Positions 53,207-61,930 of a stretch of DNA of 61,930 bases are shown here, in pieces; within the stretch, counting starts at the first letter, position 1; the number at the start of each line of letters is the position of its first letter. Location of the stretch: the NCBI GenBank assembly GCA_937888595.1, contig CALARK010000027.1:1-61930 (forward strand). Direction: 5' to 3'. Both the position numbers and the translations under genes were made by a program. The notes under the pieces are model-generated. The model ran no database searches. It had not been told where the DNA came from and was given only the letters and a program-made list of their open reading frames with translations. Origin of the DNA: an uncultured Sterolibacteriaceae bacterium. Its GTDB lineage: Bacteria > Pseudomonadota > Gammaproteobacteria > Burkholderiales > Rhodocyclaceae.

Positions 53207-54244
53207 ATGGAAATGGGCCGCATCACGCTGTCGCAGTTCATGAACGAGGCGCAGCGCAAGATTCCTGGCGCGACCGGTGACTTCACCGGCCTGATCAACG
53301 ACATTGCCACCGCGAGCAAGGTCATCGCCAACCAGGTCGGCAAGGGCGCACTGATCGCCAGCGGCAAGGATCTCAACCAGAAGATGGAAGGCCTGGCCAA
53401 CGAAGTCATGCTCGAGGCCGCCAAGGCGACCGGCCACCTGTCGGCGATCGCTTCGGAAGACACTGACGGGATCAACGCGGTCCAGCCGCGCGGCAAGTAC
53501 CTGCTGGTGTTCGATCCGCTCAACGGGTCCGGGAACCTCGACATCAACTTCCAGTCCGGCACGATCTTCTCGATCATGCTGGCGCCCGATCCGAAGCGCA
53601 AGGCGAAAAAGGAGGACTTCCTCCAGGCGGGTTCCGGGATGCTGTGTGCCGGCCTGATCCAGTACGGCGCCTCGACGCGCCTTATCATCACCACCGGCGA
53701 CGGCGTCGATGGTTTCACCCTCGACCGCGAAATCGGCGAGTACGTGCTGACCCACCCGAAGATGACCATCCCGCAGGAGGCTTCGACCTTCGCGATCAAC
53801 GCCTCGAACGAGAAGTACTGGGAACCCCCGGTGCGCCGCTACGTGCAGGAGTGCATGGCCGGCAAGGAAGGCCCGCGCGGCAAGGACTTCGGCATGCGCT
53901 GGGTCGCCTCGCTGGTCGCCGAGGCCTATCGCATCCTGACCCGGGGCGGCGTGTTCCTCTATCCCCACGACGAGCGTACCCGCGACCAGGGCGGACGCCT
54001 CGGCCTCATCTACGAGGCCAATCCGATCGCCTTCATCATCGAGCAGGCGGGCGGCGCCGCGATTACCGGCCGCAACCGCATCCTCGACATCAAGCCCGCG
54101 GAACTGCACCAGCGCGCGCCCTTCATCTTCGGTTCAAAGGACGAGGTCGACCGACTGCATCGCTATCACCAGGAGTACATCGAGGGCAAGGACCTGAGCA
54201 GCTACGACATGCCGCTGTTCTCCTCACGCTCCCTCTTCCGCTAA
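53207..54244 (+). CDS. fbp: Class I fructose-1,6-bisphosphatase
   Basis: 345 residues. Class I FBPase motifs: GDFTGLINDIATASKVIANQVGKGALI, VFDPLNGSGNLDINFQSGTIFSI (metal-binding D-P-L-N-G-S-x-N, about 105-120), SMLCAG-like GSGMLCAGLIQYG, and EANPIAFIIEQAGGAAITG. ATG 53207 was chosen for its AAGGAGGG; an ATG 21 nt upstream would place that site inside the gene. In this operon it serves the Calvin cycle (FBP and probably SBP hydrolysis). 44 nt before prk. Confidence 0.96.
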   Translation: MEMGRITLSQFMNEAQRKIPGATGDFTGLINDIATASKVIANQVGKGALIASGKDLNQKMEGLANEVMLEAAKATGHLSAIASEDTDGINAVQPRGKYLLVFDPLNGSGNLDINFQSGTIFSIMLAPDPKRKAKKEDFLQAGSGMLCAGLIQYGASTRLIITTGDGVDGFTLDREIGEYVLTHPKMTIPQEASTFAINASNEKYWEPPVRRYVQECMAGKEGPRGKDFGMRWVASLVAEAYRILTRGGVFLYPHDERTRDQGGRLGLIYEANPIAFIIEQAGGAAITGRNRILDIKPAELHQRAPFIFGSKDEVDRLHRYHQEYIEGKDLSSYDMPLFSSRSLFR

Positions 54245-54288
54245 AGGCGCGAAGCCCCCTACATTCTTTCTTTCATTCGGAGACGAAC

Positions 54289-55167
54289 ATGTCGGTCAAG
54301 CATCCTGTCATCGCCATCACCGGCTCGTCCGGCGCGGGCACCTCGACGGTCACCAAGTCCTTCCAGCACGTATTCCGCCGCGAAAAGATCACCGCCGCGG
54401 TCATCGAGGGCGATTCCTTCCACAAGTTCGACCGGATGGCGATGAAGGCCGAGGTTGCCGAGCAGGCCAAGAAGGGCAACCACCACCTGAGCCACTTCGG
54501 CGCCAATGCCAACGAGCTCGAACTGCTCGAGCAGCTCTTCAAGGAGTACGGCGAGACGGGCAACGGCAAGCGCCGCTACTACCTGCACAACCACGAGGAA
54601 GCCGCACCGTACAAGCAGGAGCCGGGTACCTTCACGCCCTGGCAGGACCTGCCGCCCTCCGACGTGCTGTTCTACGAGGGCCTGCACGGCGCCGTCGTCA
54701 CCGACAAGGTGAATGTGGCCCAGCATGCCGACCTGCTGGTCGGCGTGGTGCCGATCATCAACCTCGAGTGGATCCAGAAGCTGATCCGCGACAAGGGTGC
54801 GCGCGGCTACTCGACCGAGGCGGTCGTCGACACCATCCTGCGCCGCATGCCCGACTACGTGAACTACATCACGCCGCAGTTCTCGCGCACGCACGTGAAC
54901 TTCCAGCGCGTGCCGACGGTGGATACATCCAACCCGTTCATCGCCCAGGACATCCCGACGCCGGATGAGAGCTTCGTGGTGATCCGCTTCGCCAACCCGA
55001 AGGGTATCGACTTCCCCTACCTGCTGTCGATGATCCACGACTCCTTCATGTCGCGGCCGAACGTCATCGTCGTGCCGGGCGGCAAGATGGAGCTGGCGAT
55101 GCAGCTGATTTTCACGCCGATGATCCTGCGCCTGATGGAGAACAAGCGCCGCGCGATGGCGCTCTGA
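54289..55167 (+). CDS. cbbP: Phosphoribulokinase
   Basis: 292 residues, the proteobacterial class I PRK size. P-loop ITGSSGAGTSTVTK (about 10-23), EGDSFHKFDR (catalytic Asp region), HFGANANELELLE, FYEGLHG (Walker B-like) and YVNYITPQFSRTHVNFQRVPTVDTSNPF. Makes RuBP from ribulose-5-P and ATP; members of this class are usually NADH-activated. Preceded by CGGAGA. Confidence 0.97.
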   Translation: MSVKHPVIAITGSSGAGTSTVTKSFQHVFRREKITAAVIEGDSFHKFDRMAMKAEVAEQAKKGNHHLSHFGANANELELLEQLFKEYGETGNGKRRYYLHNHEEAAPYKQEPGTFTPWQDLPPSDVLFYEGLHGAVVTDKVNVAQHADLLVGVVPIINLEWIQKLIRDKGARGYSTEAVVDTILRRMPDYVNYITPQFSRTHVNFQRVPTVDTSNPFIAQDIPTPDESFVVIRFANPKGIDFPYLLSMIHDSFMSRPNVIVVPGGKMELAMQLIFTPMILRLMENKRRAMAL

Positions 55168-55258
55168 CGCGATCACCGTATTGCCGAAACCGGATTACCC
55201 ACAACCTTGGAAGCCGGGTTTTCGCGGATAATCGCGGATTGCCCGGGGAGGAGAGCCC

Positions 55259-57274
55259 ATGTCTGCCACTTTCAGTGATTTCGAACCGCCCGTGTTCAAC
55301 AACCTGACCAGCGCGATCCGTGCCCTGGCCATGGATGCCGTCCAGAAGGCCAACTCCGGCCACCCTGGCGCGCCCATGGGCATGGCTGAGATCGCCGAGG
55401 TGCTGTGGAACCACCACATGCGCCACAACCCGAACAACCCGAAATGGGCCAACCGTGATCGTTTCGTCCTGTCGAACGGCCATGGTTCGATGCTGATCTA
55501 CGCCCTGCTGCACCTGACGGGTTATGACGTCTCCATCGACGACATCAAGAGCTTCCGCCAGCTGCATTCCAAGACCCCGGGTCACCCCGAGTACGGCTAC
55601 ACCCCCGGTGTCGAGACCACCACCGGCCCGCTCGGCCAGGGCATCACCAACGCCGTCGGCATGGCGATGGCCGAGAAGCTGCTGGCCGCCGAGTTCAACA
55701 AGCCGGGTCACGAGATCGTCGATCACCGTACCTATGTATTCCTCGGCGACGGCTGCCTGATGGAAGGCATCTCGCACGAAGCCTGCGCGCTGGCCGGCAC
55801 CTGGGGCCTCGGCAAGCTGACCGCCTTCTGGGACGACAATGGCATCTCCATCGACGGCCACGTCGAGGGCTGGTTCACCGACGACACGCCCAAGCGCTTC
55901 GAAGCCTACGGCTGGCACGTCGTGCCGAACGTCAATGGCCATGATCCTGAAGCTCTGCACAAGGCCATCGAGGCCGCCAAGGCGGTCACCGACAAGCCTT
56001 CCCTGATCTGCTGCAAGACCGTGATCGGCGCCGGTTCGCCGAACAAGGCCGGCACGCACGATGTACACGGCGCCCCGCTGGGCGATGCCGAGATCGCCGC
56101 TGCCCGCCCGCACATCGGCTGGAACTTCGGCCCGTTCGAAATTCCGAAGGAAGTTTACGAAGCCTGGGATGCCAAGAAGAAGGGCGCCGAGCTGGAGTCC
56201 TCGTGGAACCAGAAGTTCGACCACTACGCCAAGGCCTTCCCCGCCGAAGCGGCCGAGTTCAAGCGCCGCATGGCCAATGAACTGCCCGCCAACTGGGCCG
56301 ACCACGCCGCCAAGGCCATCGCCGCCGCCAACGAGAAGGGCGAGACGGTCGCCACCCGCAAGGCCTCGCAACTCGCCATCAACGCACTGGCCCCGGCGCT
56401 GCCCGAGTTCCTCGGCGGCTCCGCCGACCTGACCGGCTCCAACCTGACCAACTGGACGGGCTGCAAGCACGTCTCCGGCAAGAGTACCGGCAACTACATC
56501 TCCTACGGCGTGCGCGAGTTCGGCATGTCCCACATCATGAACGGCATGGCCCTGCACGGCGGCCTGCTGCCCTTCGGCGGCACCTTCCTGATGTTCTCGG
56601 AATACGCCCGCAACGCCCTGCGCATGTCGGCGCTGATGAAGCAGCGCGTGATCTACGTGTTCACGCACGACTCCATCGGCCTCGGCGAGGACGGCCCGAC
56701 GCACCAGCCGGTCGAGCAGATCGCCACGCTGCGCCTGATCCCGAACATGGACCTCTGGCGTCCCTGCGACACCGTCGAGACGATGGTCGCCTGGACGCAG
56801 GCCGTCGAAAAGACGACCGGCCCGACTTCGCTGGCCCTGTCGCGCCAGAACCTGCCTTTCGTCAAGCGCGACGCTGCCACCATCGAGGCGATCAAGAAGG
56901 GTGGCTACATCCTGTCGCCGGCCAAGGGCGCCGCCCGTGCCGTGCTGATCGCCACCGGCTCCGAAGTCGAACTGGCCCTGAAGGCCCAGGAAACGCTGGC
57001 GCAGCAGGAAATCCACGTCAATGTCGTGTCGATGCCCTGCACCAACGTCTTCGACCGCCAGGACAAGGCATACAAGGACAGCGTCCTGCCCAAGGGCCTG
57101 CCGCGCATCGTCATCGAGGCGGGCGTGACCGACGGCTGGTGGAAGTACGTCGGCGGCGAAGGTGCGGTGATCGGCCTCGACCGCTTCGGCGAATCGGCCC
57201 CGGCCGGCACGCTGTTCAAGGAATTCGGTTTCACGGTGGCGAACGTCGTGAAGGCCGTCGAATCGTTCATCTAA
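55259..57274 (+). CDS. tkt: Transketolase
   Basis: 671 residues. ThDP enzyme with ANSGHPGAPMGMAEIAEVLW, GPLGQGITNAVGMA, FLGDGCLMEGISHEACALAGTWGLGKL...DDNGISIDG (ThDP motif, about 155-190), and THDSIGLGEDGPTHQPVEQ. Moves two-carbon units between sugar phosphates in the Calvin cycle and pentose phosphate pathway. GGGGAGGAG precedes the ATG. 22 nt before gap. Confidence 0.97.
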   Translation: MSATFSDFEPPVFNNLTSAIRALAMDAVQKANSGHPGAPMGMAEIAEVLWNHHMRHNPNNPKWANRDRFVLSNGHGSMLIYALLHLTGYDVSIDDIKSFRQLHSKTPGHPEYGYTPGVETTTGPLGQGITNAVGMAMAEKLLAAEFNKPGHEIVDHRTYVFLGDGCLMEGISHEACALAGTWGLGKLTAFWDDNGISIDGHVEGWFTDDTPKRFEAYGWHVVPNVNGHDPEALHKAIEAAKAVTDKPSLICCKTVIGAGSPNKAGTHDVHGAPLGDAEIAAARPHIGWNFGPFEIPKEVYEAWDAKKKGAELESSWNQKFDHYAKAFPAEAAEFKRRMANELPANWADHAAKAIAAANEKGETVATRKASQLAINALAPALPEFLGGSADLTGSNLTNWTGCKHVSGKSTGNYISYGVREFGMSHIMNGMALHGGLLPFGGTFLMFSEYARNALRMSALMKQRVIYVFTHDSIGLGEDGPTHQPVEQIATLRLIPNMDLWRPCDTVETMVAWTQAVEKTTGPTSLALSRQNLPFVKRDAATIEAIKKGGYILSPAKGAARAVLIATGSEVELALKAQETLAQQEIHVNVVSMPCTNVFDRQDKAYKDSVLPKGLPRIVIEAGVTDGWWKYVGGEGAVIGLDRFGESAPAGTLFKEFGFTVANVVKAVESFI

Positions 57275-57296
57275 CCATTACAAGGAGAAACACAGA

Positions 57297-58295
57297 ATGG
57301 CAATCAAAGTTGGCATCAACGGTTTCGGCCGCATCGGCCGCATGGCTTTCCGCGCCATCGCCAAGGACTTCCCCGAGATCGAAGTCGTCGCCATCAACGA
57401 CCTGCTCGAGCCGAACTACCTGGCCTACATGCTGAAGTACGACTCCGTGCATGGCCGCTTCAACGGCGACATCTCGGTCGAAGGCAACAACCTGATCGTG
57501 AATGGCAAGAAGATCCGCCTGACCGCCGAGAAGGATCCGGCCAACCTGAAGTGGGGCGAGGTCGGTGCCGACATCGTCATCGAGTCCACCGGTTTCTTCC
57601 TGACCAAGGAAACCTGCCAGAAGCACCTCGACGCGGGCGCCAAGAAGGTCGTGCAGTCGGCGCCGTCCAAGGATGACACCCCGATGTTCGTCTTCGGCGT
57701 GAACCACGAGAAGTATGCCGGTGAGACCATCGTGTCGGCCGCTTCGTGCACCACCAACTGCCTGGCCCCCGTCGCCAAGGTGCTGAACGACGGCTGGGGC
57801 ATCAAGCGCGGCCTGATGACCACCGTGCATGCCGCCACCGCGACCCAGAAGACCGTCGATGGCCCGTCCTCCAAGGACTGGCGCGGCGGCCGCGGCATCC
57901 TCGAGAACATCATCCCGTCCTCGACCGGCGCCGCCAAGGCCGTCGGCGTGGTGCTGCCCGAGCTGAACAAGAAGCTCACCGGCATGGCCTTCCGTGTGCC
58001 GACCTCCGACGTCTCCGTGGTCGACCTGACCGTCGAACTGAACAAGGAAGCCGACTACAAGGACATCTGCGCCGCCATGAAGGCCGCCGCCGAAGGCCCG
58101 CTGAAGGGCGTGCTCGGCTACACCGACGAGAAGGTGGTCTCCACCGACTTCGTCGGCAACAGCGCCCCGTCGACCTTCGACGCCGAAGCCGGCATCGCAC
58201 TCGACAAGACCTTCGTCAAGGTCGTGGCCTGGTACGACAACGAGTACGGCTACACCTGCAACATGCTGCGCTTCGTCAAGCACGTAGCCAAATGA
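57297..58295 (+). CDS. gap: Glyceraldehyde-3-phosphate dehydrogenase
   Basis: 332 residues, type I GAPDH. NAD fold INGFGRIGRMAFRAI, catalytic SAASCTTNCLAPVAKVL (Cys about 153), HAATATQKTVDG, and the C-terminal WYDNEYGYTCNMLRFVKHVAK. Leu-35-type residue after NDL suggests NAD preference is possible, but dual use in carbon fixation is not excluded. Very high codon bias, AAGGAG upstream of the start. Confidence 0.97.
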   Translation: MAIKVGINGFGRIGRMAFRAIAKDFPEIEVVAINDLLEPNYLAYMLKYDSVHGRFNGDISVEGNNLIVNGKKIRLTAEKDPANLKWGEVGADIVIESTGFFLTKETCQKHLDAGAKKVVQSAPSKDDTPMFVFGVNHEKYAGETIVSAASCTTNCLAPVAKVLNDGWGIKRGLMTTVHAATATQKTVDGPSSKDWRGGRGILENIIPSSTGAAKAVGVVLPELNKKLTGMAFRVPTSDVSVVDLTVELNKEADYKDICAAMKAAAEGPLKGVLGYTDEKVVSTDFVGNSAPSTFDAEAGIALDKTFVKVVAWYDNEYGYTCNMLRFVKHVAK

Positions 58296-58323
58296 GCGCC
58301 AGCAAGTAAGAGATTCACCATCC

Positions 58324-58352
58324 AAGCATTGCACCCTCGCGGTGCAATGCTT
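58324..58352 (+). terminator. Hairpin between gap and pgk
   Basis: 12-bp perfect arms 58324-58335 and 58341-58352 with a CTCGC loop, without a long T-run. Could be a weak terminator or an mRNA processing/stabilising element separating gap from pgk. Confidence 0.45.
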
Positions 58353-58389
58353 CAGTGGTCAATTTCACAAAAATATTCAGGAGACAGAC

Positions 58390-59574
58390 ATGCCCAAGTT
58401 CATTCGCATGACCGACCTCGATCTCGCCGGCAAGCGCGTGTTCATCCGCGCCGATCTCAACGTTCCCGTCAAGGACGGCAAGGTCACCTCGGACGCCCGC
58501 ATCACCGCCTCGATGCCCACCATCGAGCATGCCATGAAGGCCGGTGCCAAGGTCATGGTCACCTCCCACCTCGGCCGCCCGACCGAAGGTGAATTCAAGG
58601 CCGAAGACTCGCTGCAACCGGTGGCCGACGTGATGTCCGCCAAGCTCGGCAAGACCGTGCGCGTGATCCCGAACTGGGTCGATGGCGGTTTTGACGTGGC
58701 TGCCGGCGAAGTCGTATTGCTAGAGAACTGCCGCGTCAACAAGGGCGAGAAGAAGAACGTCGAGGAGACGGCGAAGAAGTACGCTGCGCTGTGCGACGTC
58801 TTCGTCATGGACGCCTTCGGCACCGCCCACCGCGCCGAGGCCTCGACCTACGGCATTGCCCAGTTCGCGCCGGTCGCCTGTGCCGGCCTGCTGCTGACCG
58901 AGGAACTCGACGCGCTCGACAAGGCGCTCGCCAACCCGGCCCGGCCGATGGTCGCCATCGTCGGCGGCTCCAAAGTCTCCACCAAGCTGACCGTGCTCGA
59001 GTCGCTGTCGGAGAAGGTCGACCAGCTGGTGGTCGGCGGCGGCATCGCCAACACCTTCCTCGCCGCCATGGGCCAGAACGTCGGCAAGTCGCTGTGCGAG
59101 CATGACCTGATCCCGACCGCGAAGATGCTGATCGAGAAGATGGCCAAGCGTGGCGCCTCGATCCCGATCGCCGTCGATGTCGTCTGCGGCAAGAAATTCG
59201 ATGCCGCCGAACCGGCCGTGCTGAAGAGCGCCGACCAGGTCGCCGACGACGACATGATTTTCGACATCGGCCCGAAATCGGCGCAGGAACTGGCCGACAT
59301 CATCGCCAAGGCCGGCACCATCGTCTGGAACGGCCCGGTCGGCGTGTTCGAGTTCGACCAGTTCGGCGCGGGTACCAAGACCGTCTCGATGGCCATCGCC
59401 AACGCCAAGGGCTTCAGCCTGGCCGGCGGCGGCGACACCATCGCCGCGATCCAGAAGTACGACATCTACGACAAGGTGTCCTACATTTCGACCGCCGGCG
59501 GCGCCTTCCTCGAGTACCTCGAGGGCAAGGTCCTGCCTGCCGTGGATATCCTGGAAAAGCGCGCCCAGGGCTGA
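58390..59574 (+). CDS. pgk: Phosphoglycerate kinase
   Basis: 394 residues. FIRADLNVPVKDGKVTSDARI (substrate-binding), TSHLGRPTEG, DAFGTAHRAEAST, AIVGGSKVSTKL and GTIVWNGPVGVFEF...AGGGDTIAAI all match PGK. Start ATG 58390 has AGGAGA upstream; the longer frame begins within the gap-pgk hairpin region. Generates 1,3-bisphosphoglycerate for GAPDH in the reductive direction. Confidence 0.97.
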   Translation: MPKFIRMTDLDLAGKRVFIRADLNVPVKDGKVTSDARITASMPTIEHAMKAGAKVMVTSHLGRPTEGEFKAEDSLQPVADVMSAKLGKTVRVIPNWVDGGFDVAAGEVVLLENCRVNKGEKKNVEETAKKYAALCDVFVMDAFGTAHRAEASTYGIAQFAPVACAGLLLTEELDALDKALANPARPMVAIVGGSKVSTKLTVLESLSEKVDQLVVGGGIANTFLAAMGQNVGKSLCEHDLIPTAKMLIEKMAKRGASIPIAVDVVCGKKFDAAEPAVLKSADQVADDDMIFDIGPKSAQELADIIAKAGTIVWNGPVGVFEFDQFGAGTKTVSMAIANAKGFSLAGGGDTIAAIQKYDIYDKVSYISTAGGAFLEYLEGKVLPAVDILEKRAQG

Positions 59575-59636
59575 TACCGGCTGATCCTCTTCAACCATCT
59601 CGGGGGCGGTACGCCACAAGCGGGCCGCCCGCACAC

Positions 59637-61073
59637 ATGCAACGCACGACAAAAATCGTAGCAACGCTCGGCCCGGCTTCATCCGATCAGCATACGATCG
59701 ACAAGCTGGTCCATGCCGGAATGGATGTCGTCCGGCTCAATTTCTCCCACGGTACCCCCGACGATCACCGCAAGCGCATCGAGGTCCTCCAGCAGTCGAT
59801 GCGCACCCATGGCCGTACCGTGGGCGTGATGGCCGACCTGCAGGGCCCGAAGATCCGCGTCGGCAAATTTGCCGGCAGCAAGATCATGCTCAAGCCCGGC
59901 CAGCGCTTCATCCTCGATGCCGAATGCACGCTCGGCGATTCCGAAAGGGTCGGGCTCGACTATCCCGAACTGATCGAGGACGTGTCGCCCGGCGACACCC
60001 TGCTGCTTGATGACGGGCGTGTCGTCATGGACGTCGAACGCATCGAGGAAACGGAGATTTACTGCGTCGTTCGCCACGGCAACGAGCTGTCGAACAACAA
60101 GGGCATCAACAAGCAGGGCGGCGGCCTGTCGGCCCCGGCCCTGACGGCCAAGGACATCGAGGACATCAAGGTCGCTGCCGAGCTTCAGGTCGACTACGTT
60201 GCCGTTTCCTTCCCGAAATCCGGTGGCGACCTGCGCCTCGCGCGCAAGCTGCTCCACAAGGCCGGCTCGTCCGCCCTCGTCGTCGCCAAGATCGAGCGCT
60301 GTGAAGCGATCGACAACCTCGAAGACATCCTGCATGCCTGCGATGGCGTGATGGTGGCGCGTGGCGACCTCGCGGTCGAGGTCGGCGACGCCGCCGTGCC
60401 CGCGCTGCAGAAAAAGATAATCCGCATGGCGCGCGAGCATAACAAGTTCGCCATCACCGCCACGCAGATGATGGAGTCGATGATCCATTCCCCGGTGCCG
60501 ACGCGCGCCGAGGTGTCCGATGTCGCCAACGCCGTCCTCGACGGGACCGATGCGGTGATGTTGTCCGCCGAGACTGCCGCCGGCGACTATCCGGTCGAGA
60601 CGGTCAACGCGATGGCACGCATCTGCCAGGAGGCCGAGAAGTCATCCGATCCGGCCGCCCTGGACCGCCACTTCCTCGACCGCGTGTTCACCCGCATCGA
60701 CCAGTCGGTCGCGATGGCCGCCCTGTTCACCGCACACCACCTCAAGGTCAAGGCGATCGCCGCGCTGACCCAGTCCGGTTCCACCGCCTTGTGGATCTCG
60801 CGCCTCGACTGCGGCGTGCCGATCTACGCTCTGACGCCGGACATCCGCACCCGCTACAAGGTCAGCGTTTACCGCGGCGTCTACCCGTTGATGACCCGTT
60901 ATGCCGGCCACGACCGCGACGAATTGCTGTTCGAGGCCGAGGAAGAACTGATCCGCTCCGGCGCCGTCGAAGTGGGTGATCTGATCGTGCTAACCTTTGG
61001 CGAACCCATCGGCCAGGCCGGCGGCACCAATACCCTGAAACTCGTCCGGGTCGGCGAACATCGGCCCGTCTAG
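59637..61073 (+). CDS. pyk: Pyruvate kinase
   Basis: 478 residues. RTTKIVATLGPASSD, VRLNFSHGTPDDH, ADLQGPKIRVGKF, the active-site VAKIERCEAIDNLEDIL...GVMVARGDLAVEVG and ATQMMESMIHSPVPTRAEVSDVANAVLDGTDAVMLSAETAAGDYP. The C-terminal regulatory domain is present. Transfers phosphate from PEP to ADP. No clear ribosome site directly upstream; 62-nt gap after pgk. Confidence 0.96.
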   Translation: MQRTTKIVATLGPASSDQHTIDKLVHAGMDVVRLNFSHGTPDDHRKRIEVLQQSMRTHGRTVGVMADLQGPKIRVGKFAGSKIMLKPGQRFILDAECTLGDSERVGLDYPELIEDVSPGDTLLLDDGRVVMDVERIEETEIYCVVRHGNELSNNKGINKQGGGLSAPALTAKDIEDIKVAAELQVDYVAVSFPKSGGDLRLARKLLHKAGSSALVVAKIERCEAIDNLEDILHACDGVMVARGDLAVEVGDAAVPALQKKIIRMAREHNKFAITATQMMESMIHSPVPTRAEVSDVANAVLDGTDAVMLSAETAAGDYPVETVNAMARICQEAEKSSDPAALDRHFLDRVFTRIDQSVAMAALFTAHHLKVKAIAALTQSGSTALWISRLDCGVPIYALTPDIRTRYKVSVYRGVYPLMTRYAGHDRDELLFEAEEELIRSGAVEVGDLIVLTFGEPIGQAGGTNTLKLVRVGEHRPV

Positions 61074-61106
61074 TCCAATCAACCCCATCGAGAAGAGGAG
61101 ACCACC

Positions 61107-61930
61107 ATGCCACTCGTATCCATGCGCCAACTGCTGGACCACGCCGCCGAACACGGCTACGGCCTGCCCGCATTCAACGTCAATAACCTCGAACAGATCC
61201 AGGCCATCATGGAAGCCGCCGAGGAAACCAACAGCCCGGTGATCATGCAGGGCTCCGCCGGCGCCCGCAAGTATGCCGGTGAGGCCTACCTGCGCCACCT
61301 GATCGAGGCCGCGATCGAGACCCATCCCGACGTGCCGATCGTGATGCACCAGGACCACGGCGCCAGCCCGGCCGTCTGTATCCAGTCGATGCGCTCCGGC
61401 TTCTCCAGCGTGATGATGGACGGTTCGCTGATGGAAGACGGCAAGACCCCGTCGTCCTTCAAGTACAACGTCGACACCACCAAGCTCGTCGTCGATATCG
61501 CCCACGCCATCGGCGTTTCCGTCGAGGGTGAGCTGGGCTGCCTCGGCTCGCTCGAGTCCGGCATGGGCGAGAAGGAAGACGGCCACGGCGCCGAAGGCAC
61601 GCTGTCGCACGACCAGCTGCTGACCGACCCCAACGAAGCTGCCGAGTTCGTCAAGGCCACGCAGGTCGACGCGCTGGCCATCGCCATCGGCACCAGCCAC
61701 GGCGCCTACAAGTTCACGCGTCCGCCCACGGGCGCCGTGCTGCGCATCGACCGTATCAAGGAAATCCACGCGCGCCTGCCGAACACCCACCTCGTCATGC
61801 ACGGCTCCTCCAGCGTGCCGCAGGACTGGCTCAAGATCATCAACGAGAACGGCGGCGAGATGGGCGCGACCTACGGCGTGCCGGTCGAGGAAATCGTCGA
61901 GGGCATCAAGAACGGCGTGCGCAAGGTCAA
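61107..61930 (+). CDS. fba: Class II fructose-bisphosphate aldolase, 3'-truncated by the window edge
   Basis: The open frame runs from ATG 61107 (GAAGAGGAG upstream) to the last base, about 274 codons without a stop; the full family length is about 350. Class II signs: LLDHAAEHGYGLPAFNVNNLEQIQAIMEAA, zinc ligand in VMHQDHGAS, SSVMMDGSL, VEGELGCLGSLESG and AIAIGTSHGAYKF. It joins DHAP with GAP or erythrose-4-P in the Calvin cycle. 33 nt after pyk. Confidence 0.96.
   Translation, partial: MPLVSMRQLLDHAAEHGYGLPAFNVNNLEQIQAIMEAAEETNSPVIMQGSAGARKYAGEAYLRHLIEAAIETHPDVPIVMHQDHGASPAVCIQSMRSGFSSVMMDGSLMEDGKTPSSFKYNVDTTKLVVDIAHAIGVSVEGELGCLGSLESGMGEKEDGHGAEGTLSHDQLLTDPNEAAEFVKATQVDALAIAIGTSHGAYKFTRPPTGAVLRIDRIKEIHARLPNTHLVMHGSSSVPQDWLKIINENGGEMGATYGVPVEEIVEGIKNGVRKV

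Overview
The window is about 62 kb of GC-rich DNA, densely packed with genes. It most likely comes from a facultatively autotrophic, sulfur-oxidising betaproteobacterium of the Thiobacillus/Sulfuritalea/Rhodocyclales type. That placement is inferred from gene content: AprA, form II RuBisCO with CbbQ/CbbO, CbbR, a complete set of Calvin-cycle enzymes, IorAB and a multi-subunit 2-oxoacid:ferredoxin oxidoreductase. No rRNA, tRNA, CRISPR array, transposase or phage gene was found.

Layout. 0-3 kb: 3' part of aprA and a YkgJ-type cysteine-cluster protein. 2.8-7.3 kb (minus): an unassigned three-gene cluster with an acetolactate-synthase-like ThDP enzyme, a GT2-like glycosyltransferase and a PaaK-like ligase. 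7.4-11.1 kb: nitroreductase plus a first CbbQ/NorQ-CbbO/NorD pair. 11.1-20 kb (minus): hybrid histidine kinase, methyltransferase, CBS protein, then iorAB-folD-purE-tsaC with overlapping stops and starts. 20-22 kb: RlmN-like enzyme and an alcohol dehydrogenase. 22.4-22.9 kb: an AT-richer orphan gene. 23-28 kb (minus): porG-porA-porB, a GltD/ferredoxin fusion and a bacteriohemerythrin. 28-34 kb: aceE-aceF-lpdA, divergent from the por operon. 34-36 kb: a small unknown gene, rpiA, phoU. 36-40 kb (minus): rsmE-ppk2-argA-yggX. 40-44.3 kb: AsmA/DUF748 protein, thioredoxin-like protein and a duplicated-repeat periplasmic protein. 44.5-46.5 kb: a Crp-type regulator fused to a histidine kinase. 46.5-62 kb: the Calvin-cycle region, cbbR (minus), cbbY, cbbM, cbbQ, cbbO, fbp, prk, tkt, gap, pgk, pyk and the start of fba.

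How it fits together. AprA supplies electrons from sulfite oxidation. CbbM with its CbbQO activase fixes CO2, and CbbY probably clears inhibitory sugar bisphosphates. Prk, Fbp, Tkt, RpiA, Gap, Pgk and Fba regenerate ribulose bisphosphate, Pyk leads to pyruvate, and pyruvate can be oxidised by PDH or, at low oxygen, by the ferredoxin-linked enzyme.

Two signals stand out. First, 16 copies of a roughly 24-bp dispersed repeat (halves GCCGTCCCGCC and GGCGCCGACTTTT, contiguous) lie in both orientations between and inside genes. Inside genes it is read as VPPAPTF in one direction and KVGAGGTA in the other. I do not recognise it as a named family. Second, three Calvin-cycle promoters (cbbR/cbbY, cbbM, fbp) share a 40-bp element with invariant internal spacing, best read as the CbbR operator.
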